Below are positions 25,367 to 37,565 of a stretch of DNA of 64,000 nucleotides, piece after piece. A model generated the notes under the pieces. It made no database searches. It saw nothing but the letters and a program-made list of their open reading frames with translations, and was not told where the DNA came from. Source of the stretch: Bos javanicus. Lineage: Eukaryota > Chordata > Mammalia > Artiodactyla > Bovidae. The position numbers and the translations under genes were made by a program. Numbering within the stretch: the stretch's first letter is position 1; each line of letters opens with the position of its first letter. The stretch covers positions 73,025,472 to 73,089,471 of the forward strand of contig NC_083879.1 in the NCBI RefSeq assembly GCF_032452875.1, read 5' to 3'.

Positions 25367-25560
25367 ATGACAATTCCATCATTAACTTTTCAGAGCAACC
25401 ACCAAGTTGATTTCCATAGTAGCTGGACTATTTTACATTCCTATCAGCAATAAACATGGGTTCTAATTTCTCTACATCCTTGCCAATGCTTATCACTTTC
25501 ATTTTTCTCTCTTTTTTCTTTGATAACAGACATCTTAAGGGGTGTGAGGTGGCATTTCAC
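25367..25560 (-). repeat. Old L1 3' region, right part
   Basis: Continuation of the L1 at 24382-24905 (AACCACCAAGTTGATTTCCA; TCTACATCCTTGCCAATGC). Confidence 0.7.
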
Positions 25561-26154
25561 TAGAGTCTGAAAAAACTATCTTGATTTAAAAATTACTTAG
25601 AGTAATCCCAGGTATTTTCAAGGTCACGGGCAGGTAGCAACAGCTGTCCCCAAGTCCACATTCACCGTCCTTTGGGTGCCATGTTGTACATGCTTCCTGA
25701 TAACAGGTATTTCAGGACACATTGCACCCACATTCCAGGAAGCACATTTGCCTGGCTCATTCTCTCTCCTCTCCTCTCTGTTTCTCATCTCAAGAGGGTA
25801 TTTTTCTGAGCTTCCTTTGATAGGCAGATGATTGCTAAGTATATAAATAAAAACTCATTTTTTTTTTAATCAGCAAGTCTGTCAAAGCAGAGGGCAGGAT
25901 GATAGATGAGGACACAGGAACTATGTTGCCCTTGGCTATATACTTGGAGGATAGTAATTCTCAGTAAGTATCATGGAATTATGTTCAGTGAATGAACCAC
26001 AAGGAAAGACAGGAGCGTCTACCGGTCCATATAATCCAGTCTCCAAAACTCTCCCTGAAAGTTATACTACTTTACGAAGAAGAAGAAAAGAGAACAGAAT
26101 CAGAGCCCAGGAAGAGATGGCCAACTCAACACCCCACCATCACAGCAGGCACAT
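25561..26154. other. Unassigned intron
   Basis: Nothing recognised. Confidence 0.5.
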
Positions 26155-26290
26155 ATGGGTCTACTTGAAACATTTCACACTCATTGACCTATTTTATCCT
26201 CACAACAGATTGAGGGGGTGATACTGTTATCTGCCTTGTAAGACAGAGAAAACCAAGATACACAGAGACAGAATTCTGAGTCCCCTGCTC
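26155..26290 (-). repeat. MIR SINE
   Basis: TTTTATCCTCACAACAGATT and the degenerate GACAGAGAAAACCAAGATA segment follow the MIR minus-strand layout. Confidence 0.55.
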
Positions 26291-26851
26291 TTCCTTATTA
26301 TTCTGTACTGCCTCCCTGGTGAAAATTATTCATTAATGGCTAAATTGTCAGTCTCCCCAAAGCATCTATATATCCTATAATTCTCAAAGCCCCACAATTT
26401 CACAGAAAGTTCTCCAAGGAGATATCACTTTTTAAAAGATGTCCTGGTTTCCCACAACAAAATTACATCTGTAAGACACTTATTAACAAAATTCATGTTT
26501 CCCTATAGGAACCTCTCCAGCGCTAAACAATTTATCCTTCTGTTCTCAGAATTATGTGATTATCAGTGAATAAAATTGTGGAAACTAAGGAAGTCTGAGT
26601 CAAGAAATCTATCTCAGTAAGTTATTAAATCACATGCACACAAAACTAACAAATGAACAACAACAACAACAAAAAACACCTGGTATCTGATGAAAGTGTC
26701 TATTGAAAATACCTGCTGCTAAAAACATGCTCTACCGGGGAAAAAAAAGGATCAACTCATTCACTTAATTTGAAAAAAACAATCAAATTAAAAGCACTTA
26801 AACTTAGACGCCTTATACAAAGAACATGTGAGAGTGCTCTGCTATGCATAC
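26291..26851. other. Intron next to the Walker A exon
   Basis: AT-rich; includes a short (AAC)n run near 26650. Nothing else recognised. Confidence 0.5.
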
Positions 26852-27007
26852 CTGAAGTGCAACTGACAATTTCTTCCTTAAATCGTGCAGTCCAATACTG
26901 GTTGTCAAGATTCCATCAATATAAATGCCACCTTCAGGTTCTGACAATCTAAAAAGGGCAGCAATGAGGGAACTTTTTCCAGCTCCTGTTCTTCCCACGA
27001 TGCCATA
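26852..27007 (-). CDS. ABCC4: ABCC4-like exon, NBD2 Walker A
   Basis: This 156-bp (52-codon) exon encodes YGIVGRTGAGKSSLIAALF and continues RLSEPEGGIYIDG... to RKKLSVALQ. The Walker A P-loop GRTGAGKS that binds ATP phosphates is intact, and the last codon is the Q-loop glutamine. The acceptor is TCTTTACAG and the donor GTATGC. It starts and ends in phase 0, and its length equals the human exon. Relative to MRP4 the first residue is Tyr instead of Val, and the SIIPQ stretch before the Q-loop is SVALQ, so a conserved proline is lost. These changes alone need not abolish ATP binding. Confidence 0.95.
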
Positions 27008-27124
27008 CTGTAAAGAGACCCAGGGGGATGAAGAATTAACAGGATGCACAAAACCCAGGAAAACCCTGATTGTTGAAGATGAATTTTAAAAGTTCTATTA
27101 TATGTAAAGAATAGTCTATAAGTT

Positions 27125-27310
27125 TCTCAAGCAAGGCCCTGCTGACATTTTGGACCAGATAATTCATTGTTGAGGGTTGGGGGCCTGTCCTGTATATTGT
27201 ATGATGATTGACAGTAGCCATGAACCCACTAGATACCAGATGCAACGCCCAAAACTGTGGCAACCAAAAATGACAGAAATTCACAAATGTCCCTAAATGA
27301 GACCACCATC
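27125..27310 (-). repeat. MER5A-type hAT DNA transposon remnant
   Basis: CTGCTGACATTTTGGACCAG, then GGGCCTGTCCTGTATATTGT and CCACTAGATACCAGATGCA match in order the complement of MER5A-like hAT-Charlie elements. The family name is from memory. Confidence 0.6.
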
Positions 27311-28078
27311 ATCTCTAGAATACACAATATAAAGTATAATGACTTTTATGCCTTCTATTCAGATTTCCCTGAGTAAATGCTTAATATGCAGAAAATTGTT
27401 TGTTTTCTATAATTATCACATAATATCCATTATGTGGTATGTTAGAGGGGGAGACATGTATATTTATGTGTTATATATGTGTATTTGTTTCTGTGTATGT
27501 ATGTAACTAACATCCATAAATAAAGGAAGAAGATGACTTAAATAACCTGACTGTAGTGAAAACCCAGCAGCCTCCTAAGTGGTCCATAAGAAGTCAGCTT
27601 TTAAATTAGTTTGATTCCTACTCCCTGGATAATTTGACCTTGAGTATTGACCATGGGTAATTTTACAGAGATGTCGACAAGTCAAGACAGAGTGTTAACC
27701 CAAACAAGTGCTCACTTTCTGTGTTATTTATTTAAGAGGAATTATTCTTCGGCAGAAAAATGAAATCACTTCCTGATATTAAATACCTTAATTACATTTT
27801 ATCTTGAAAGGAAACTTCTTCACATATAAAATGCAGGTCTCAGTCTTGAAAGAGGCCAGTAGACAAAATTTCCATAATGAGATCAACAATGATATAAATA
27901 ATGTTTGCTATTTACATGGGACCTTTCATCGGAGTAGGTCAAAAGGCATTTTATTAATAAATTAATACTTAACAACTGAACCTTGGAAAAACACATGTCA
28001 AGCGTCAGTCTATTTATTAAAAGCAAAGCAGAGAGAAACTAAATGCACTAACAGTAAGGTTAAAGAATCAATACAATG
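27311..28078. other. Unassigned intron
   Basis: TG/TA-rich stretch at 27450-27510; otherwise nothing recognised. Confidence 0.5.
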
Positions 28079-28096
28079 TAGGTAAAATGCTGGTGG

Positions 28097-28219
28097 TTGG
28101 TAGTTTAGTTGCTAAGTCGTGTCTGACTCTTGCAGCCCATGGACTGTCACCTGCCAGACTCTTCTGTCCATGGGATTCTCCAGGCAAGAGTACTGGAGTG
28201 GGTTGCCATTTACTTTTCC
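28097..28219 (-). repeat. Bov-tA SINE, 5'-truncated, with 18-bp target duplication
   Basis: A 123-bp insertion flanked by a perfect 18-bp duplication (TAGGTAAAATGCTGGTGG at 28079-28096 and 28220-28237). The body is Bov-tA on the minus strand. Confidence 0.93.
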
Positions 28220-28314
28220 TAGGTAAAATGCTGGTGGGGGATAAAACCACATTCAAATATATATGCAGAAACTGGCCTTTTTTACCAATGAATTTTAAAA
28301 TGAAAGAAAGCATT

Positions 28315-28514
28315 AGACGATCAGTCGTGTCCAACTCTTTGCAACCCCATGGACTGTGGCCTGCCAGGCTCCTCTGTCCATGGAATTCTCCAGGAAAGAA
28401 TACTAGAGTGGGTTGCCATTTCCTACTCCAGGGGATCTTTCTGGCCCAGGGATGGAAGCCGGGTCTCCTACTTTGCAGGCAGATTCTCTACCGTCTGAGC
28501 CACCTAAGAAGCCC
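28315..28514 (-). repeat. Bov-tA SINE
   Basis: Near full-length minus-strand copy, from CAGTCGTGTCCAACTCTTTG to CCTAAGAAGCCC. Confidence 0.9.
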
Positions 28515-28867
28515 GAATGCAAATTTTCCGAAGGAAGCTTTCCAAGAGATGATTTCATCTCTATGTAAAATCTGGAATTGATGAGAGTGTAAGATATGCT
28601 TGAATCATTTGTAAATCAGTAAAGTTTTAAAACTCCTGGCTTTAAACAAAGAAGAAATAAATCTTTCTGAGTAATATAATCAGAATGCTTAGAACTTTTA
28701 ATGTTTTCTGATTTGAAAACCTCTGAAGTTTCACATCTTAGTCTGTAAAATCAATCATGGCACTTCAAAAAAGAATTTATCTTTATAGAGATTAAATGTA
28801 AGAAAAGTGGGTTCAGCTAATTTTATTATCTTATAAAGATAATGCAATGACTATAAGATATTTTGAT
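28515..28867. other. Unassigned intron
   Basis: AT-rich; nothing recognised. Confidence 0.5.
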
Positions 28868-29842
28868 ATTGTTCAGTAGTGTCTGACTCTTTGCAACCCC
28901 ATGGACTGCAGCATGCCAGGTTTCCCTGTCTTTCCCTATCTCCTGGAGTTTGCTCAAACTCATGTCCATTGAATCGTGATGCCACCCAACCATTTCATCC
29001 TTTGTTGTCCCCTTCTCCTCCTGCCTTCAGTCTTTCCCAGCATCAGGGTCTTTTCCAATGAGTTGGCTCTTTGTGTCAGGTGGCCAAAGTACTGGAGCTT
29101 CAGCATCAGTTCTTCCAATGAATATTCAGGACTGATTGCCTTTAGGATTGAATGGTTTGATCTCCTTGCTGTTCAAGGGACTCTCAAGAGTCTTCTCCAG
29201 CACCCCAGTTCAAAAATATCAATTCTTCAGTGCCCAGCCTTCTTTATGACCCAAGCCTTATATCCGTACATGACTACTGGAAATACCATCGCTTTGACTA
29301 TACGCACATTTGTCAGCAAAGTAATGTCTCTGCTTTTAAATATTCTGTCTAGGTTTGTCATAGCTTTTATTCTAAGGAGCAAGTGTCTTCAATTTCATGG
29401 CTGCAGTCACCATCCACAGTGAGTTTCTGAGCCTAAGAAAATAAAGTCTATCACTCTTTTCATTGTTTCTCCATCTATTTGACATGAAGTGATGGAACCA
29501 GATGCTGTGATCTTAGTTTTTTGCATGTTGAGTTTTAAGCCAGATTTTTCACTCTCCTCTTTCACCTTCATCAAAAGGCTCTTTAGTTCCTCTTTGCTTT
29601 CTGCCATTCAGGTGATATCATCTGCTTATCTGAGGTTACCGATATTTCTCCCGGCAGTCTTGATTCCAGCTTGTGCTTCATCCAGCCCAGCATTTCACAT
29701 GCTGTACTCTGCATTAAGTTGAATAAGCAGGGTGATGATATACACCCTTGAGGTACTCCTTTCCTAATTCTGAACCAGTCCATTGCTCCATGTCCGGTTC
29801 TAACTGTTGCTTCTTGATCTGCATACAGGCTTCTCAGGACAT
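28868..29842 (-). repeat. BovB LINE 3' part
   Basis: About 975 bp of minus-strand BovB from the tail to the RT region; the reading frame around the YADD box is destroyed. Confidence 0.92.
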
Positions 29843-29945
29843 TTTGTACCTTATGTTAAACCCTAATTCGTATAATACAGATGGGCCATTCTCTGCATAT
29901 AGGCAGGTCATAGTATGTATTTATGTGGCTCATGCATTCTGTGTA

Positions 29946-30364
29946 CAGGCAGGCCTCAAAGATATTTTGAATATCAAAATAAACCAAGTTATATGAATGT
30001 TTTGTTTCTCTGTGCAAATAAAAGTTATGTTTATACTATACTGTAGTCTAGTGATGTACAATAGCATTATATATAAAAAATGTACATACCTTAATTTCCA
30101 ATACTTTATTGCTAAAAGAATGCTAACCATCTGAGCATTTATAGGGTAACATTAAAAACCACTGATCACAGATCAGAATAATAAATATAATAATAATAAA
30201 ATGGTTTGAAATACTGCAAGAATTATCAAAATCTGACAGAGACACGAAGTGAGCAAATGCTATAGGAAAAATGGTGCCATTTTACTTGCCTGACACAGCA
30301 TTGCCATAAATGTCCAATTTTTTTTAAGCATTATCTGTGAAGCACAGTTAAACAGGTGTGCCTA
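29946..30364 (+). mobile_element. Tigger1-type non-autonomous DNA transposon remnant
   Basis: Left end CAGGCAGGCCTC and right end GGTGTGCCTA, flanked by TA (29944-29945, 30365-30366). The interior repeats the Tigger1 segments AAAAGTTATGTTTATACTAT, CAATAGCATTATATATA and ACACGAAGTGAGCAAATGCT. Internally deleted; same family as 2613-3084. Confidence 0.82.
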
Positions 30365-30600
30365 TATTTCTGTGTGTTCTCATACATAAATCAACACACA
30401 TCAGGACACAGGTGAGAACTGATCTGTGAGAATGTGTGTATGTTCCCATGTTACCAGCTCTACTGTAACTGACCCATCTGTGCAAATAGGAACATCTGTA
30501 CACTTTAGGTAAATGGACTGAGATATGTTGGGGCACCAAGGACTGCTCATGACCACAGGACTGTGAGTTCCAAACTCCAGTGAAGAGAACTAAAAAACCA

Positions 30601-30727
30601 GGGGACTTCCCTGGCATTCCAGGGGTTAAGAGTCTGTGCTTCTACTGCTGGAGGCATGAATTCGATCTCTGGTCAGAGAACTAAGATCACACATGCTGCA
30701 TGGCCCCAAACACCCCAAAAAGAAAAA
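30601..30727 (+). repeat. CHR-type tRNA-derived SINE
   Basis: GGGGACTTCCCTGG start, tRNA-like B-box area (GAATTCGATCTCTGG), CACATGCTGCATGGCC and an A-rich end. Confidence 0.8.
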
Positions 30728-30886
30728 AGCAACTCACAGAAAACCTGACTCTAATTATTCCAGAGTTCAGTCTTCAAAGCTATAGTCTGAATGTCTTTTC
30801 TGAGTAACCAAAGGGTTCTACCAATTGCCCATGAAGAGTGTCACCAGTATCAGTAAGCTTACATTCTTCAATCTAAAGACACTTGG

Positions 30887-31205
30887 GGTCTTCCCTGATG
30901 GCTCAGTGGTAAAGAAACTGCCTGCCAATGCAGGAGATGTGGGTTCAATACCCAGTCCAGGAGAATCCCACATGCTGCAAAGCAACTAAGCCCATGCGCC
31001 ACAACTATTAAGCCTGCACTCTAGAATCCATGAACCACAACCATTGAGCCTATGTGCCACAACTATTGAAGACCTTGCACCCTATAGCCCATGCTCTTAA
31101 CAAGAGAAGACACCACAATGAGAGGCTCACATGTGGCAACTAGAGAAAAGCCCAAGCAGCAACAGAGACCCAGCCCAGCCAAAAATAAAGAAATAGATAC
31201 AATTA
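30887..31205 (+). repeat. CHR-type tRNA-derived SINE, long form
   Basis: CTTCCCTGATGGCTCAGTGG head, then repeated GCCACAACTATT units and an A-rich tail (CAGCCAAAAATAAAG). Confidence 0.8.
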
Positions 31206-31752
31206 TAAAGACTCTTAAAGAAAATCTTCTGTTATTTGCTTGCAGTGGCCCCTTTATGTTTTTCCAACCAGGTTGCTCTCTTATGATAACACAGCTTGTT
31301 AGACACTTGCTCCTGGATCTCTCTTCACGCATCAAACTCAACATAATCAACACCCAATGCTCCACACAAAACCACCCCTTCATCTGTCTCCCCCACTTAC
31401 TCTCATTACATCTTTCCCAGGCTCACAGTGTTTAAAAAACAAATTAAATTCCTTAATCATAATCAGTGCAAATAAATTTAAAAAGTAAATAAATACTAGC
31501 TATAGCCCAGCACTCTGAAAAAAACATTCTTAAAATGATGTTTTTACTTTCTAGGCTTCTATATGTGTTCTTTTTGTTGTTGCTGTTGTTATTTTTTTGG
31601 ATGTGTTCTTAAAGATACAAGTTCACATATTTAAACAAATGGGATTAATGTGAACATACTGTTATATGTGCTTTCATTTCATATTTCATAAAAATTTACA
31701 TTAATTGTTGCATAATATTATAGTACATGTGATCATTTATTTAACAAATCCT
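31206..31752. other. Unassigned intron
   Basis: AT-rich, with a (TTG)n-like run near 31575; nothing else recognised. Confidence 0.5.
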
Positions 31753-31764
31753 CTACTGCTTGAT

Positions 31765-32042
31765 CGGAGAAGGCAATGGCACCCTATTCCAGTAGTCTTG
31801 CCTGGAAAATCCCATGGACAGAGGAGCCCGGTAGGCTGCAGTCCATGGGGTCACTCAGAGCCGGACAGGACTGAGAGACTTCACTTTCACTTTTCACCTT
31901 CATGCACTGGAGAAGGAAATGGCAACCCACTCCAGTATTCTTGCCTGGAGAATCCCAGGGACAGGGGAGCCTGATGGGCTGCCATCTATGGGGTCACACA
32001 GAGTCGGACATGACTGAAGCTACTTAGCAGCAGCAGCAGCAG
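31765..32042 (+). repeat. Bov-A2 SINE with target duplication
   Basis: Two Bov-A monomers in tandem, each with CACTCCAGTATTCTTGCC-like bodies, ending in (AGC)n. A perfect 12-bp duplication CTACTGCTTGAT flanks it (31753-31764, 32043-32054). Confidence 0.95.
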
Positions 32043-32212
32043 CTACTGCTTGATATTTATGCAGCATCAAACAGTTAGCTATTATAAATAACTGTCTTAA
32101 ATATCCCTGAAGCTAAATCTTTGCAAACAATCTGAATCATTTTCTTCACATAGATTCTCAGATGTGGAATTGCTGAGAGTCAAATATGAACCCCTTGAAC
32201 AGCAAGTATGAA

Positions 32213-32535
32213 TTCGTTGGACAGCAAGGAGATCAAACCAGTCAATCCTAAAGGAAATCAATCCTCAATATTCATTGGAAGGCCTGATGCTGAAGCTCCA
32301 ATACTTTGGCCACCTGACACAGAGAGTCAACTCATTGGAAAAGACCCTGATTCTGGGAAAGATTGAAAGCAGGAGGAGAAGGGGACGAAGGATGAAATGG
32401 CTGGATGGCATCACTGATACAATGAACATGAACTTGGGCAAACTGCAGGAGATGGTGAGGGATAGAGAAGCCTGGTGTGTATCAGTCCATGGGGTCACGA
32501 AGAGTCAGGCATGACTAGGTGACTGAACAACAACA
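32213..32535 (+). repeat. BovB LINE 3' end
   Basis: GGACAGCAAGGAGATCAAAC to GACTGAACAACAACAA; terminal 320 bp. Confidence 0.9.
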
Positions 32536-33564
32536 AGGTATGAACATTTTCAGGAGGAAGCTGTTAAACCGCTAACCTACCCCCAGAAGTATAATTCCAT
32601 TTTCTGCTCCCACCCATTTCCCTGCATGTTCACAAATCCAGGTGATATAGCTTTGTTTTAGTCGACATCAACTTGATTCCAAGAAGTGGAATCACTTTCC
32701 CAGGATGTCTTGCTGGAGGCATAACAGCTCCTGGCTCCCCGTCCCCTGCACCTGCCTACTCTGGTCCATGTGCTCTCACTTCTCAAATTAAACTCCCAAA
32801 TGCCAGCTCAGCATCCAACACTACACCCTAGGATGTCTCTTCTACAAAACTGTCCTCTCATACTTCATGTACATGAGTCAGCTTCCTTGGCATCAGTAGG
32901 TAGTGGTGAGGGTTGAATATAAAAATGTGTGTTACACACTCTGTAGTTCATTTTCCTGAGTGCTTTGCAGGTGTCTATGTCTTCATTCACTGTATCAGGA
33001 CATCATACTTTTGCTTATGCTGGTCCCACCTCCTGGAATGCCTTTCACATGCATTCCCACCTGCTGAAACCCTAACCACACATCTCTAAGTCCGTCTCAC
33101 ATGTCTAATTCCTTGGAAATGCTCTCCGTGTCTCCTCATGTGGGTTTGTCCCAACTCTAAGAGATGTTATGTCATTTTTTATATACATCTATAAAAATTG
33201 TGACCTCGTTCTAGCTTACAAAGCTAATATAGCCATTTTCTTGTTTCTTCAACTAGACTGTATATGTTGACATCAGGATCTGTATTGATTTGATTTTTTT
33301 CTTATTTGTATTACCTGTGATGCCCTGAGACAAAGAAACTTCCACTGGGAGCTGAGATTTTTAACTCAAGCCAGAGAAATTTATGGGAAATTTTTACCAT
33401 ATTATTTAGGTATAAGATATATCAGACAGAGACAGACACAGCAGATGGATCCTATAGCCATAAATAGAATTTCAAATGGCCAACAGCTCATTTTCATGGG
33501 ACAGACAACACTTTCTGCAATGCAAGTGGTTATGGTCATTTTACACCCTATGAAAATAATGACC
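32536..33564. other. Unassigned intron
   Basis: Nothing recognised. Confidence 0.5.
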
Positions 33565-33745
33565 ATTTTGTCCAAGCATTTACTCTGGGTGCTTTACATG
33601 TCTTATCTTAAATTGTACATCAGGCCTACAGGTTACATCCTTTGACTTCCATTTTGCATAAGAAAAGATTTAGGCTTAGATAAATTAGTCTGTCTGAATA
33701 TCAGAGCTAATAAGTAGCAGGATGCGACTCAAATCCACATATGTT
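33565..33745 (-). repeat. MIR SINE
   Basis: GGGTGCTTTACATGTCTTAT and CATTTTGCATAAGAAAAGAT to GACTCAAATCC follow the MIR complement. Confidence 0.6.
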
Positions 33746-34957
33746 GGCCTCTTTTCCATCTGCTGATGGGCCTCCTTATCCCCTGGATGGCCTGACAACT
33801 TATCATGCCCCTCTGTGTAGACAGAACAGAGAAAGTGGGGAGAGGTGTAGTTGTAGTTAAAGGAACAGGCCTACCATAGAGATCTTACGGTCAGAGAGTT
33901 AAAGCATGACGTGGACACAGGCATATATGTGGTGAGTGAGAGCAAAGAGGGTACCTGCGGGCAGGTGGACCAGCCATCTGCAGGAAGAACCGGCACCCAC
34001 AGCCGGACTGAGAGAGAAATCTGCATAAGTGGGACACATGGTACCTGGGGAACAGGCCAAACAGACTATGTGCCCTTCTTGGGCCAGAAAGACTCATTTT
34101 TGATCCCATCATGTTGTGAAACAGCCGAATATACACTGCTACATGGGGTTGTCTCTGACTCCAGGTCCAGACAGGGCTGAGCCTGTGGGAAATCCCCCTG
34201 GTCCCTGCAGGAGGCTGGTGTGGGGAAGGTGGTACAGTGGAATGAAAAATGCCTGTGATGGAAGACAGACTCCACTGGAAAGACACAAATAATGCAGTAG
34301 AATCACACAGAATTAGATTATAATGTAAAAGTGCAATTTATAGAGCATAAAGGTAAGGAAATCTAGTGGCACAGAATATTCTAGAGCCTCCTGCTCAGTC
34401 ACAACAGAGATTTAGGAATTCTTGAGTTCAATTTCAAACTGTCAAAGAACATTTCTTGAGAATCACAGGTTATCACTCATAAAAAACTGCCCATGGGAGG
34501 GAAAGGAGGAGGTTATGTTCAGCTGTAATGCTGAGTCAAGAGGTCTGGGTGATCCTGAGACTCTGCATTTCTAAGAAGCTCCAGGAGAGGCAGGTGCTGC
34601 TGGCCCTGACACCACAGTCTGAGTCACAGGGAATTAGGAAGCCAGGAGGGGAAGGGGATAATCTGGGAGTGAAGGGAGCAGTTTTAAAGAAAATATTATG
34701 TAAAAAAGGGAAAAAGTAGTAAACTAATATTTTTGCACATTATAGCATGATCTACTAAGCATCTGTAAAAATGTATCATCCAAATAATAGCTGTGAGCAA
34801 AAACAAAGCAAAATTAATCTACCTCAAGAACTGGACAATACTTTATTGTTCAGGACTCTGTAAAATGATCAAATCAACCACAAAATCATCTAAATGAAAA
34901 ATGCAGCCCATGTTCAGACTCTAACCTAGGAAGTCTAGGGTGCTATTTACCTCATGT
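33746..34957. other. Unassigned intron with overlapping open frames
   Basis: A 131-codon frame on the minus strand (33891-34286) and shorter frames on the plus strand overlap in a GC-richer patch. No domain, splice signal or family recognised. Confidence 0.45.
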
Positions 34958-35241
34958 TGATTTTTTTTCTGTTTGGCTGTGCTGGGTCCTGATTGCTTTG
35001 CACGAGCTGTCTCTAGTTGTGATGAGTTGGGGCTACTCCTGCAGTGCACAGGCTCCTCACTGAGGGGGCTTCTGTTGTTGCTGAGCAAAGACTTCAGTAG
35101 TTGTGATATGTAGGCTCAGTAGTTGTGGTTCAGGGCTTAGTTGCTCAGTGGCATGTGGCATCTTCCCAGACCAGGGATTAAACCAGTGTCTCCTGCCTTG
35201 GCAGGCAAATTTTTATCTGCTGCACCACCAGGGAAGTCCTA
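34958..35241 (-). repeat. CHR-type SINE
   Basis: Minus-strand copy: TTTGGCTGTGCTGGGTC at the left, ACCAGGGAAGTCC at the right. Confidence 0.8.
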
Positions 35242-36082
35242 GTTCTTTATTTTCACTTGCTATTTCTTCTGTGAATTAAAATTCTGCATAGTACCTAACA
35301 TACTCTCCTACTGACTGTAACTTCTAGGAATTGGGATAGAAGAAGAAATGGGGGAAAGAAAATAAAGCCCCCCTTCTGCTGGGCTGGCTCACTCCCATGT
35401 TCCCATCCCCAACCCTCCGACAACAGCCTCTCTCAATCAAATCCAACACCAAAAGGGTGTCCTGGAGTGACAAGGGCTGGGACAGGTGAACAGGAGATGG
35501 AGCCTGGGATGTACACAGGCAGAGTGAAATCAATTCATGAACACGCTGCCTGGGTGTCATCTCCAAAAACAGAAATGAAGCTAATAGTGATACTGAGAGT
35601 GGACCAAGGCACAGATCAAAAGTCAAGTTACTGAATTTATTAATTCAGTCTCCAAATTCAATTTTCCCTCAAACATTTTAGAATCTTAATGATCCTATGA
35701 TTTACAGGTTTTAAGAAGGAAGAAGAAGAATCTGTTATGTTTCTAAGTTGTCCTACAGAGTTTCTTAGATAATTCATATTTTATGGCTTTGGGGAAAATT
35801 TAAGACAAGTAGAGGTTAACAAAATTACATTTACAACAGAAAATCTGACAGACACATTGTCTGAGTATAAGCAACCATCACACACAGTGCTCTGAGGGAC
35901 AAGATTGTATCCAGAGCTGTGATTAATATTTTCCCAACACAGTAGTTCACCTTTTTCCTGACTTACAATGGAACTGGAAATAATTAGGACCAGCTTTTGC
36001 CCTGTGACTAACTGAAGCTGCTCCCTGGGTAACATTTAGGCATTAAGTTGAATATTCTATTATGTTAAAAGGGTTTCATTCA
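35242..36082. other. Unassigned intron
   Basis: Nothing recognised. Confidence 0.5.
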
Positions 36083-37265
36083 TTCAGTTCAGTTCAGTTC
36101 AGTCACTCAGTTGTGTCCAACTCTTTGCGACCCCGTGAATCGCAGCACGCCAGGCCTCCCTGTCCATCACCAACTCCCGGAGTCTACCCAAACTCATGTT
36201 CATGGAGTTGGTGATGCCATCCAGCCATCTCATCCTCTGTCATCCCCTTCTCCTCCTGCCCCCAGTCCTTCCCAGCATCAGGGTCTTTCCCAATGAGTCA
36301 ACCCTTCACATGAGGTGGTCAAAGTATTGGAGTTTCAGCTTCAACATCAGTCCTTCCAATGAACACCCAGGACTGATCTCCTTTAGGATGGACTGGTTGG
36401 ATCTCCTTGCAGTCTAAGGGACTCTCAAGAGTCTTCTCCAACACCACAGTTCAAAAGCACCAATTCTTCGGTGCTCAGCTTTCTTCATAGTCCAAATCTC
36501 ACATCCATACATGACCACTGGAAAATCATAGCCTTGACTAGACGGACCTTTGTTGACAAAGTAATGTCTCTGCTTTTTAATATGCTATCTAGGTTGGTCG
36601 GACAGGGAGGCCTGGTGTGCTGCAATTCATGGGGTCACAAAGAGTCAGACACAACTGAGCAACTGAACTGAACAGAACTGAGGTTGGTCATAACTTTCCT
36701 TCCAAGGAGTAAGTGTCTTTTAATTTCATGGCTGCAATCACCATCTGCAGGGATTTTGGAGCCCCCAAAAATAAAGTCTGACACTGTTTCTGCTGTTTCC
36801 CCATCTATTTCCCATGAAGTGATGGGACCAGATGCCATGATCTTCATTTTCTGAATGTTGAGCTTTAAGCCAACTTTTTCACTCTCCTCTTTCACTTTCA
36901 TCAAGAGGCTTTTTAGTTCCTCTTCACTTTCTTCCATAAGGGTGGTGTCATCTGCATATCTGAGGTTATTGATATTTCTCCCTGCAATCTTGATTCCAGC
37001 TTGCGCTTCTTCCAGCCCAGCATTTCTCATGATGTACTCTGCATATAAGTTAAATAAGCAGAGTGACAATATACAGCCTTGATGTACTCCTTTTCCTATT
37101 TGGAACCAGTCTATTGTTCCATGTCCAGTTCTAACTGTTGCTTCCTGCCCTGCATATAGGTTTCTCAAGAGGAAGGTCAGGTGGTCTGGTATTCCTATCT
37201 CCTTCAGAATTTTCCACAGTTTACTGTGATCCACACAGTCAAAGGCTTTGCAATAATCAATAATG
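36083..37265 (-). repeat. BovB LINE 3' part with nested BovB tail
   Basis: Minus-strand BovB tail to RT. A 199-codon frame at 36635-37234 retains the YADD box and the HQGCILS motif. Interrupted at 36600-36680 by a second BovB tail. Confidence 0.93.
36600..36680 (+). repeat. 81-bp BovB 3' tail nested in BovB
   Basis: Opposite in orientation to its host, flanked by a perfect 9-bp duplication AGGTTGGTC (36591-36599, 36681-36689). Extreme 5' truncation. Confidence 0.92.
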
Positions 37266-37565
37266 CATTAAATTATAGCTATTTTCCACTAGATGGGTCT
37301 GTGGGGTGGTAAGAGTTTTAAAGAGCAGTTCTTTCAGTTATTTACGGAGTTGTCATGTGTTTGTGTGTATATGTGTTTGCTGGTTTCTGCTTGCTCACAC
37401 CTGTATAACTCACTCACCCTCACAACCAGCAGTCCCTCAGTACTCTCTCTGTGCCCTGCAGAATGCTACTTTCTGGGAACAAATATGAAACAGGATGCTC
37501 CCTGATTTTACAAAGCCTCAAGTTACTATGAGATACAGATCCCAAATTACAAAGCATGCCACAGG

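Noticed and set aside
32027..32043. (AGC)n as a coding triplet repeat
   Set aside because: It is the tail of the Bov-A2 SINE; the same occurs at 56886-56900.
36083..37265. Clusters of similar 60-200-codon frames as a gene family
   Set aside because: The recurring LLLLPPIPPSIRVFSNEST-type peptides are antisense translations of the BovB tail, seen in every copy.
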